Part shown: piece after piece, positions 51,701 through 63,700 of the stretch
Layout: each line of letters starts with the position of its first letter
Numbering within the stretch: the stretch's first letter is position 1
Assembly (NCBI RefSeq): GCF_047663525.1
Contig: NC_092597.1
Location: 23,690,501-23,754,500 of the forward strand
Length of the DNA stretch: 64,000 bases
Direction: 5' to 3'
Source: Anas platyrhynchos
Taxonomy: Eukaryota > Chordata > Aves > Anseriformes > Anatidae
Position numbers and translations under genes: made by a program
The notes under the pieces: generated by a model
What the model was told of the DNA's origin: nothing
Database searches by the model: none
The model's input: only the letters and a program-made list of their open reading frames with translations

Positions 51701-54700
51701 AGAATCCCTCCCCCCATGGAAAATTTATGGAGTGAAGTGCCTTTATTTTCTGTGCCCCGCTGCCTCGCGCATAAAAAAAGAGTGGCTGAAGGTCTCCAAA
51801 ACCTGCTAAGAATTACGGCGAGCAGTGCCAGGGAATGTGCTGCTTGGGCCCGTATTTTTCCTTGTAATCGGGTTAATAAATTATCGTCTATGCCTGAGCT
51901 CCCTTCTTGCTCTGGACAGCGGACAGACACTGCTCTAGTTGATGCCGGTGCCCAAACCCCTTCCATGCGCGCCCTCCCTGCGTCCTTTTGGTGAGATGAT
52001 TTTAAGTGGCGTGGCTACCGGCCCAGACACAGCTTTACAGCCCCGGCACGGGCTGCTAACACATGCTATGACCATTAATACCTACAAAAAGTCGATTTTC
52101 CCCCTTAAAAAAAATCGCACTCACACCTTATTTAATAACACCCTTGTGTCCAAGTGCCGTGAAGCGTGCGGCACCTCCCTGCTTCTGGCTGTCGGTTTTT
52201 CTTTTTTTTTGCCCCCAATTTTGTGCTTTCTTCGCACCCCCCCGAGCCCTGTCCCCCTGCTCACCTGGTGAAGAGCAGGTCGGCTTCGTACTTGAGGTGG
52301 AAATTGAGGTGGGCGACGTTGTCCTCCTTGGTGCTCTCCTTCTCCTCGCTGTCGCTGAAACACCAGCGGAGCATGGGGTGAGCACCTCCCGGGGGGTTAT
52401 TTTTTTTTGGGGGGTGCAGGAAGCACATGGGGAAGGGCTCAACTTCTGCTTTATGGCCAAGGCTCAAAAAGAAGCAATCTTACTCCCTTTTATGATCCCA
52501 AGGCCATAAAAGCCAAGCTTTTGGAGGAAGGTTTCACACGCAGCAGCAGCAGCAAAGCGGTCCCGCGCGCACCAGCCCCGGCAGAGAAAACCCTTGGCTG
52601 CTCTCTGCCACGGTGATTGATGGAAACGAGAAACAAACCCTAACGAGGTTTCACTTGGCTGTCAGAAAAATTTACCTGCGCGAGACGAGTGAGTGAGGAG
52701 GGTTTGGCGAGGCTGCTAGGAGAGGTTTTTCCTGGGAATATTTGCAGCTGAGCGAGTGGCTGCGGGGAGCAGCGGTGGCCAGAGACCCTTTGTGCTCAGC
52801 GCAGGACCTGGCAGTGACTGCCCGGCCTTCCCACACAGGGGAAAAATGAGGATTATAATCTACAGGTAAATAAAAATAGCCTAAAATAAAAATGCAGGGC
52901 TCTGCAATAACCTACAGAAATTGGGTTTCCATGCGGGTACTCCCTGAGGAGGGTTTCTGGATGCCTCCAGCACCACCTACAGCTATGCAAGCAGCAAGCC
53001 CAGCACCAAGCAAAGCACTGCAGGGTCTGGCCCCCCCAGCAAAACAGCTCCAGCTGCAAATGGAGAGGGGGGGGGGAAGGCAGCAGCAGCTTGGCTGCAG
53101 TGGGAAAGGTGGCAGGATCAGGGCAGGTGATGTCCCAATGACATTGCAGACCCGTGCGAAGGCAGCAGAGGGAAGAAGCAAGCGTGAACCTGTTGGCAGT
53201 CAGGTACATCTCCATGCTCTGCAGGAAAATTGCCTTGCTGAATTCAAAATCCAGGCGAAAAGCTACCTGCGGGGGTTGGAAACAGATGGGAGAAAATATT
53301 AAGGGGGAAAAACCCCCAAGTGCCAGCCGGGGGGGTGCTGCTGGGCTTTGGGCAGAGCCTTGCCCTCCCCGTGGGAAGCGAGGCCGTGCCGGGGATACGC
53401 AGGATTTGCTCTCTGCCTACGCCGAGCTGCATTTTTTGCTCTGAGGCTGGAGAACAAAAAAAAAAAAAAGCATCCCCTTAAAAGAGGGAAATCTCCGGGG
53501 GACCGGCAGCGAGGGGCCGGCACCGCACATCTGCAGCACGGGGTCCGCTGGCGGGGGACGGAGGCCAACAACAATAAAATGTGATAAATGTCACATCTGC
53601 GCGAGCCGTGGCAATGACCTCAAACTGTCTGGGACGGCACAGCTGATTATAATATTAGCGCTCCTGCTGCTCGCCGGCCAAATTTCCATTTCCAGCTTGT
53701 CTTTGTCTTGGCAGGACCTGGCCTACCTGATGCCACGCAGATGCATTCCCAGCCCCCGTAGGTCATGGGGAGTCGGGCTGCTCCCTCCTCGCACATGGCC
53801 ACAGGCATCCAAGAGGGGTTTATTATTTTTTTTTTGGGAGCTTTAAAGCCCAGAGAGGTGCCTGGAGCTCGTCTGTCATTTTCGAGCTCCTGACAGGCGA
53901 AGGCTCTGGCCGGACGTGGTGGTTGGAAAGATTTCATCACGAGGGGCTCGGGCGGATGCCTGCAGGCACGTGGGGAGGGCAGGTGGCATCTCACGGGGAG
54001 CGTGGTGGCTCTGTGTTTGTTAATCCGAGTCAGGAAAAGGCGCAGTGGAAAGGCAGAGTGGAAAATTTGGGTCCCGCTGGTGAAAATGAAGTGGCACCCC
54101 CCTCCCCCTGCACACCTGGGGCTCCCAAAGCGAAGCTGTTTTCGGGGGAACTGCCTTACCTTGGCTTTCGCTCGGAAGAAGGGGTAGCTCACGTTGCAGA
54201 CTCGCTTGTTGGGGTGCTTCTCGTCGCTCATGCAGTCGATGTTGATGTCTGTGTCATCCTGAAACGGGATGAGGGGTGTTCACGACGTGGGGTTTGGCCA
54301 CGGGCACCAGCCCCACAGCCACACACTTCACGGAGCCAGCCAGCTATTGTGCCTCGGGAGAGGGGCAGTAACTTTTGGGGAACACAAACAAGCAAGCAAA
54401 AGCCTCCCTGCAGGCTGGCAGGGCCATTCCTGGAGAGCAGCACCTCTAACCCACACCTTCCAGCCTCCCCAGTGAAATCCTCTGCCAAAATTCAGCTACG
54501 GAGATGAGCGAATAAATCTGATTATTCTTGGCACCGTGGTCAGGAAGACGATTTGTCTGTGATCACGGCTCACAGGGAAGCGTGAGATAACTACAGATGT
54601 TATTCTGCAGGGCCACTGGCTAAGGGGCAAGAATTAATTAGCTCGTCTCAATAATTGGGTGCCTGCTGCTGGGACGCCCTCCAGCTCGCCAGCGGGGCTG

Positions 54701-57700
54701 GGGAGCTTTTGCCCATTGCTCCCGACCGGCTCCCTCTGCTTGGCGAGCTGCTTGATGGCAGCACGAGGCTTCTGCAACCAGATGAAAATGTTTTCGGTAA
54801 CCGCTGCTGCGTTGCTCTCCCTGTTACCTAGCATCGTGGGCTTTTCTTCCTCTGTTAATTGGGAGGAACCCATCACCAAACGCTCCCCTCTCGCTTTGCG
54901 GGCGGCGTGCCCCACAATTTTCTGTTGGCACAGGGCTTAGGAAAACAAACTGTGGGCCACGCCACCCGCTGGCGGGTATGAAGTCACTGGGGGGGACCAG
55001 AGGGGGCTCAGCACCATCAGCAGCTTTCCCAGACCTCGCTGGGAGAGGGTTTGCATAGGGCTGGGTGGACGAGGGGCAGGAGCGGTGCCCAGGCAGGGTG
55101 CCTATGGCACGGAGCAGCGCTGGCCATGTGGCTACTGGCCCCTGTGTGCAGGAGGTGGACCTCAGCTGCAGCAATGCAGCCCTGACGGGAACTTGGCCAC
55201 GTGCAGCGAGTATTTTTAAACCGTTGGAGTAGGAAAATAAAGAGGGGAAAATCGGTTCATCTGCATCTGACCTTAGTTCAGGCTCGGAAGATGAAAGCGT
55301 TTCTGTGTTTCCAAAATAAAGAGGCCACGGATGCTCAGGAGCCAAGCCCGTACGCATGCCAAATTTACGAGGGGCAGAGAAATTTTGGGCTCTGGTTTTG
55401 GGCTCCCCAGCTGAGCAGGGGCTCCCCGCACAGCCCCGGTGCCGCACCTTGGGGATGAGGCTGGCGAACTGGAGGTTCCTGGAGAAGGAGATGTTGAGCA
55501 CGGTGCTGTAGGCGTTCTCGCCGCGGTTCTCCAGCGTCGCCTCCACGGCCACCCTCCTCCTGGTGCTCTCGATGACGAAGACGGAGGCGTCGAAGGAGAG
55601 GCTGAAGGAGGAGCAGGCGGGCACAGCCCGGCGCAGAGCCCTCCTGCAGTACTCCCTGCGGGAGGAGGTGGCCGTGAATCCCACGGGACTCGGGCACGGA
55701 CCCTGCCCCTGGGACCCTGCCCCTGCCCGGGGGAGTTTAGGAATCACAGCTTCCTTGTGTGGACCAAAGAGGAACGCTATTTTCCTTCTGATTTTTTGCA
55801 TAATGGTGTCCAGCTGTGTGGGACCAAGTTATCCACCCGTAATGCAGCCGAGGAGTAAAAATAAAATAGATCTGATGCCACCGACAAAGAGTGAGGACAG
55901 CATTTAGCTCCAGCCAGGCTGAGATCGCCGTCCAGGGAAGTTCACCAACAGACTGCAGAGGCAGAACACGGAGTGATTTTGCAGACTTGGTGAGTGCTTG
56001 GGCCTTAATTTTATTTATAAAAAATACGGGGAAAGGAAATTATAAAAGGTTTCACATCAGGGCTGCCTCCTCCCTTTAAGAGCAGAGCAGCCAGGGCGCC
56101 GTTTTGAGGGAACGTGTCTATTCCAACGAGTAAACCCAAAAGTGATTTTCTCAGCAGAAATCACCCTTCTACCAGCTCTGAGCAGAGGTTCGGGCTCCTG
56201 TGCTCCTGAGGGATGACCTTTAAAAGCTCCTTAAGGGATCAGACCCAGCGTGTAATTACTTCTGCTGTGTGAGTCAAGCCTACGACTGCCAGGCGGGTAA
56301 CGCCAGCCTCGCATTTCGTCCCCTGTTATTTACTGATTTGTCTTTGGGGCCCATCACCACGGCACCAGATATCAGGAGCTTTGTGGGCTCCCTGACCAGA
56401 CACCAGTTTGTTCCACCAGCAGCAGGAGCAGAATTGTCCCCGGGGACCAGGTCCCAGCTGCTGGTGGTCACTGGGGCTGCAGAGCCCCAGATTTAGGGAG
56501 CCAGATTTAGGGGGGAGGATGCTCGGTGGAACCCACTCACATGGCACTGGGCACATCGCTTCGGGCGTCGAGGACCAGGTCAGGGACGCAGTGCTCATCC
56601 TCGTTGCACCCATTCCAGAACGGGACCTGGTGGGGACGACAAGACAGCGGGGTGATGCTCTGTGCCCTGGCCGTGAGCCGCAGGCTGCAGGGGGTCCTGG
56701 ACATCTTGTGATCACAGGAGGGATGGGGGTCACAGCCCCAAGACAAAGCAGCAGATGGTTCCCCCAGAGATAAGCCCACTGACCAAGCTTAGCCCCAAAT
56801 TGGCTTTTCAGCTACAGCTCTGCACACTGGTGTCCTCTACAGTTCCTGAGCCCCTCCAGCTTCCAGCACCCCTGCGGGACGCTAATCACTCCTGATATGC
56901 ACCCAGCCTTCAGCAGCTAAGCTCCCCTTTTCTCCCTCCACTTAAAGCCACATAAAACTGGGCAGGGGCAGACCCCAGGGCAGCACCCCACCTGCCGGGC
57001 AGCCAGAGCTCTGAAATCCCACAGCAAAACCACCCGGCAGGGAAACAAGAAACGGAGATGCTCAGCCTCTGGAAGAGCTTTGCAGGATTGCCCTTGCTGG
57101 GTGGATTTTGCTCAGCTCCAGCTGCCAGCAAGGATTCCTCCCCCGCTGCCCTGCAAAGCCCCTGGTAAGGCCCCCAGGGGAGGGAGCTGCACGTACCGAG
57201 ACCTTGAGCGAGGTGGGCCAGCCGTCGTCCAGCATGGGGCCGCTCTCGGGGTGCTCCAGCTCGTAGTCGACGGAGAACGTCACCGGCTTCACGTAGTCAG
57301 CCGTGTCCTGGGACAGGCAGAGAGCACGGCTGAAAGGGGCAGGACCTCTCCCAGCTCCCCCCGTGCCTTGCCCCTAACGCACGAGGTGCGCTGGGCTGCT
57401 CTGCACCGAGCTCCTTCTGGAGCTCAATCCCCGGCTCCGGCTCCAGAACCGAGTTTCCCAGAAGTTCATGGCAGTTCAGGCTGGGGTTTGGGGCCGGGCC
57501 AGTCTGGCAGCTCAGCCCTCGCTGGCTTCTGAAGAATTCTCATCATTCTCTGGGAATGTTTGATTTTGGCCAGGTTTGTGCATCAGCTGTTCCCCACGAG
57601 CCATGCCGAGGGTTTTGCTGGCTCCTGCGCTTAGGGAGATGAACCTGATGGTCTGGGCTGCAGAGGATGAGAGCAGCGGGGGCTGGCACGGGGATGCAGT

Positions 57701-60700
57701 GGCTCCCGACGGAAAATAAAAATGAATTTTCATGGATTTTGGAGCAGGAGGACCAGTCTGATCCAGGCACTGAGTGCACGCTGTCCCTGGTGCATGGTTA
57801 GTGGCTTGTAGAGGAGCGCACGGAGCAAGCTGGGGTGTGATGCAGCCCGTGCTGCAGCTCCGCGGCCCCAGTACACCCCCAACCACATCAAACCCAGCGT
57901 GAATAAATCCAGGCTCATGGCCCAGGCTTGTTTCCAGCCACTTGAGGCCATCGACACCCCCACCAGTGCCCTGTTGATGCATCCCCACTGCATCACTGCT
58001 TTGCGCGAGCAGAGCGGCTTTGCTGGGGCAGACACAGCCCCGCAGAAGAGGCTCCCATCCCATCCCATCCCATCCCATCCCATCCCATCCCATCCCATCC
58101 CATCCCATCCCATCCCATCCCATCCCATCCCATCCCATCCCATCCCATCCCATCCCATCCCATCCCATCCCATCCCATCCTGTCCCCACTTACCAGCACG
58201 TGGAAGTGGAGCCTGTCGCAGTGCTCCTGCCCCGCCAGCAGCACCAGTGCCTGGTGAGCGTGCCGCTCCCCGCTCTCGTCCAGGAGAGCCCGCGGCGTGT
58301 ACCGCCGCTCGTCGATGGTGGCATTGTAGTGCAGCGCTGCAACGAGAGCAGGGCGGCTCAGGGCTCTCCCCGTCCTCACATCTCCTGTGCACCGACCCCG
58401 GGTTAAAAATTGGGCTTTTGTGCACTCCAGTCCTGCTGGCAAGGCGCTGAGATGCCTCTAGGGGTGGAGGGCAGGGGCACGCCGCGGGGAAATTTGATTT
58501 GGCTGCTGTTGCCTTTAACCCGAATTTCTTTGGAATAAGCATCCACTTTCCAGGTCAATCCAGGAACTTCAAGACCAAGTAAAATTAGTGCAGGATATAT
58601 AAATATTTGGCTCATATGTCCACGTGCTGGCCTGTAACCCTTCTGGAGGTACTGCTGTGCTCTCCCCGCGGCTTTGCTGCAGATGTTTGCTTCCTGCAGC
58701 GCAGGGGCAGCAGCCGAGGGTCCCCAGCCGGTGCTGAGCAGGAGGAATCTGCACCCACCACAGCACCATGGCACAAAACGTGCAGGGAAGCAAAGAGCTG
58801 GCAGCAGCACTGCCCACAGGGAGGCATTTCTGGGTAGAAATCACGTGAAAATGAATAAATTTGGCTCTGCTCATGACCTGCTTTTTCCCGTGCCGGAACG
58901 CCCTGCGAGAGCGATTGCTGCCGGGTCCCGGGGGCTGAGCCGCCCTCGTCCCCTCCTGCTGAGCCACGGGCACCCCCTGGGTGGGCGCAGGGTCACGGCT
59001 ACGTGCGGGGCTTTCAAAGCAGAGCCGTCCAACCCGGCCGTAAAGATCCCCTGAGCCATTCAGCAGGGCGCACATCTGGTCCGCAGATGTGTCCCGCGGC
59101 AGGGGAAGGATGGAGGAGGTCTGCGGGACAGCCACGTCCCCTCCTGCCCTGCCGTGGGGGCTGCGAGGTGCTGAGAACAGCGCTGTCACATACATCATGG
59201 CCAGGCAAGCCTGGGACAGAGGTGAGAGGAGGCTGAGCCCTGCCAAGAGTTTGTCCCTGGGGAGCTCCTTGGCATGGCGCAGCGGCGGAGCGGGGTCCCC
59301 GCTATGCTAGCCAGGAGCAAAAAGGGTTTGAGGCTGCTGGTGGTGTGCACAACCCAAACACACCAAGCTCCTGGCTGGTTCCCCGAGCTGGGATCTCCCT
59401 CGGGGCTGGAGAGCCCCGTAATGAGTGATTTGGGGGTTTTGCAGCACCAGCAGCCCCGCTGCTTACCCACGCTGGCTGTCTGGAAGTGGGCCGAGAGGAA
59501 GACGGCGGTGAAGCAGATGAAGGCCGACATGCAGGTGGCATCCTTCCCGTTCCGCTTGCAGTCCTTGGTGAAGATGTTGATTTTGGAGGGCTCGAAGCGG
59601 ATGCTGGCGTTGATCTGGACGACGCTGCGGGACCTGGGGGGGTGAGCGAGGGCCGGGAGGTCGCTGCAGCACGGGGCACCCACGCACGACTCAGCAGCCC
59701 CTGGGAGGCTCCCACGTCTCCAGGGGAGCCCTTTCCACACCGTTCCCAAAGGCTACCACGAGGTGCTGACCTGCCCTCAGCTCGGCTGTGTAATTTTGGA
59801 GGAATAAATTCTCCAGCATGCGTTGGCCTCCTGCTTATGGCAGTGAAGAGGCTGAGCACTGAGGGCAGGATTCGGCCCCTTGCACCCACATCAGCGTGTC
59901 TGGAAGCCAGCCCCGGGGTGGGTGCAGGTGGCACAACTCTGCTGGGGCAGCTACCTCCGTCCTAACAGCCTCAAGGGGCCTTAAAAATGTTAATCAGATT
60001 GGAAAATACCGAGTCGCTTTGTTAAGTAAGGAGAGAGGGAATCTGAGCGAATCATCACAGATGAAATCACTGCTTTGAAGCTCTTGGGGAACTAACAAGG
60101 AAATTGCGCACAAAACAACCCCGATGTCCTGCTAGGGCTCTGCTGCATCTGAAATCCCCTGGCCCTGCTTGGAGAGGGGTTGTTATTCTGGAAAGACGGG
60201 TCGGATTTTTGGGAGGTTACTTCTCCCCTGGAAACGTGAGCGAATTGCAACGAAATTGGGGCAGGGGCAGTGCCAAATGAGACGCAGCTAACCAGAGCAG
60301 CACGGCGTTCCCCAGAGAGCCGACAGCTAAGTCCACGAGCCCATCTTCGTTCATGTCCAGCTGTCCATGGATGCTGCATCCAAAATACATCAGGCCTGGT
60401 CCGAGGTCTGCAGCTGCTATCCGCTGAAAAAGCAAAAAAAGGGGGAAAAAAAAATAATCCAGCCTGGTTTCCATCAGCCCATGAAGCTGGCCTCCAGCCG
60501 CAGCCGCACGGAGGGGGCTTCACACGTGAGCAGGGGCACACTGAGGGTCACTGTGCCAGTCCCTGCCACGTTACTGGGTTCCCCTTCCCCAGTAATTACA
60601 CCAAACTTAATTTTGGGACTGAGAGCACTTTCCCCTCGGAGACACCATCCAAAGATTTCTGCTGACATTCACTGTTTCTCACAAGTGTTTCTAATATTTT

Positions 60701-63700
60701 ATCCAAGGCAAGCCCCTGCACTGAGCGCTAAGCATTTCCCCTAATTTTTAGCATGTTTTCCATACCATACACTTGTTTTGCCTCGGGCCCACCAAAACAG
60801 AAGCTAGCTGGTGACTGTGCAAGGAGGAAATACTGAGCACGAATTCCTGGCCCGTGGAAGTCTGTGACCAAACACCCTCCGACTGCGCTGGCGCCCACGG
60901 ACATCGACTTCACGCTGGGTTTGGTTGGTGAAGGATGGGACCGACCAAAGCCCCGGGAGCTGTACCTGCTTGTACTTCTTCAGGACGGTCTCCTGGAAGC
61001 CGAGGAAGATGTATATCGCTCCTTGGTGGTCGTCCTCCAAGGGCGCCCCAACCACGACGTCGTTGTAGGAGTCCTGGTTGAGGTCGGGCACGGCGGCGAT
61101 GCAGGAGCCGAAGCGGGAGTTCTGGTAGCCCTGCAGGTCCCCCAGGGCCCCACTGGAAACAAAGCGGTTCTGGGGGGTTAAAAGGGGAAAAAATAACTCA
61201 GCAGCAAGCTTGGAAAGCCAGGAAAACCCCCAAAGGCAAACAGACAAGAAGCAACCCCTTGGAGTCTTATAAAATAAAGATCCCGACACCTATCCATGAA
61301 GCCTTTCATGAGAAGGAAACGGGGTGAGCCTTCAGCCGAGGTGTGGGTGAGCCCCATGCTGATGGCTGCTTTGCCTTCCTTTTAGAGCAACATCAATAAT
61401 TGCACGAAATTTTGGCTTTAGATATGGGGATCCCTGCTGTGCCGGGCAGCCTGCGCAGCCTTGAATTTTGAGCACCATCTTCTTGCTGCTCCTGAATCCC
61501 CAGGGCCCATCAGATTTGGGTCAGAAACTGCATTTTTTACTAGGATTTTAGGGCAGCAAAGCAGCAGGCAGGAAAACCAGTATGATATGTCCCACCTGTG
61601 CCCCAAAGTGCTGGTGAAGGAGACAACATCGCCCTGCGCATCCCACCCTGGGGGCTGTGGGCGAGGGGACCCCAGGGACCCGCGGTGGTGCCCGGGTGTG
61701 CCCGTACCTCTCGCAGGGCGTAGACGTAGACCTTGCCCCTCTCCCTGCCTTCGCTGAAGTACATGGGGGCTCCCACCAGCAGCACGTCCGTGACACCATC
61801 ACCGTTCACATCCAGGGAGTTGATCTCGCTTCCGTAGTAGGAGCCGATCTGGGGGAGACAGGAGAGGACGGCTCAAACCCCTTCCTTCCCCGAGCTTTGG
61901 AGCCATGGGTGCAGGAGATCCCTGACCGTGGGCACGTTGTGCTGCTGAGCCTTTTAAACACTCCGAGCACCGTGCCCCGGCGTTACCTGCTCGCCCTTCA
62001 GCGCCTGGTGGATGGTGAGGTTGCGGTTGTTGTGCATGGTGAAGATGATGACCTTCCCCGTGTGGTTGAACCGCGGCGCTCCCGCCACGTAGAGCCGCTC
62101 GCGGGCGGTGGACACGACGGAGGAGACGGTGTAACCTGCATTTTGGGGGTGGGGGTGAGCAGGATCTGTCCCCCTGATCGCCCCCCCCATCCCACAGCCT
62201 GCCTGGGGTCACCTCCGTGCTGCCTGGCCAGCGATGCAGTGATGCAGGTAAAACCCCCATCATCACGCACGGAAGGTTTTGCTGATGCAAAATCGCCCTG
62301 TGCCACTTGTTCACGGTGGGCTTACGCAGGAATATAATGCTGGGGTTGCAAAATCCCCTTTTTCAGACGTGCAGGCAGCTCCAGGCTTCTGCACATTCGC
62401 AGCTGGTTTTAAACGCTGCTTAAATTATCAGCCACTCAAAGCACGGCCAACACTAAAGCTGGATCACATCCCTCAGGGTCACACCAAGCTGAGTTTTCAG
62501 TAAGAGAGGGGTTGGTGGGGCTTCCAGAGCCCTTTCCCTGGGCACTGACCGTCCCTTAGTCTCTGCCTTCCCCTATATTCCCCTCCTGGGAGGAGATTTC
62601 TAAGCAGAGCATCAGCCCCGAAGCACCCAGGTCCCGGAGCTGGGCTGCCGTGCCGCAGGGTGCACCAGGGCTTTCTTAACATTCCTGTCTTTCCCATTGC
62701 TTCCAGTAAGCAAAACAGCACCTGGGGCTGTTTGTGTCCCCATCCACAGGGGGAAGAGCCTCCACGTGCCGGGGGGTGACCCCGCAGCCCCCAAACCCTG
62801 CTCCGTGCCCAGCTGGGCACGCACAGCCCGGGCAGAGGCTGCGTTTTGCAACCAGCCTGGGATCCTCACGGCGGGGCTCCCACACATGGAACGGATTAGC
62901 ACAGCAGGTATTTCCTCCCCAGGCATGAAATTTCATCAGCGTTTCTTAAACTGTTCCAGTAAGCACTGCGAATGACCCGGGCTGGACGGGGTCTGAGCTG
63001 CTTCTGCACTCGAGTCGTGTTTGTGCGGCACGAAGCAGGCGCCGCGGGGCTCTCCCCGGGTGCCAGGGGCAGGGCAGGGCCAAATGTTAAGCAAATATTC
63101 AGCACCCAAATATGAAACACCCAAATATGAAGAGCCCAAATATAAAGCAATTATTAAGCGCCCAAATATTAAGAGCCCAAATATAAATCAAACATTAAGC
63201 ACCCAAATATTAGGTGCCCAAATATTAAGCGCCCAAATACTAAGAGTTCAAATACTAAGAGCCCAAATATTAAGAGCCCAAATATTAAGAGCTCAAATAT
63301 TAAATGCCCAAATATTAAGCCCCCAAATACTAAGCACCCACATTTCTAAGCAAATATTAAGCAACCATATATCAAGCACTCAAATATTAAGCAAATATTA
63401 AGCACCCTAATATTAAGAGCCCAAATATGAATCAAAAATCAAACACCCAAATATTAAGTGCCCAAATTTTAAGAGCCCAATTATTAAGCAAATATTAAGC
63501 AACCAAATATCAAGCACCCAATTATGAAGCACCCAAATATTAAGCAAATATTAAGTACCCAAATATTAAGCATCCAAATGTTACGCACCCAAATATTAAG
63601 AGCCCAAATATAAAGCAAATATTAAGCACCGAAATATTACGTGCCCAAATATTTAGCACCTAAATATAAAGCAAATATTAAGCACCCAAATATTAGGCAC

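Noticed and set aside
57512-58542. Long minus and plus ORFs with GMGWD or SHPIP repeats
   Set aside because: They are the pure CCCAT pentamer read in open frames, interrupted by a real ITGA11 exon.
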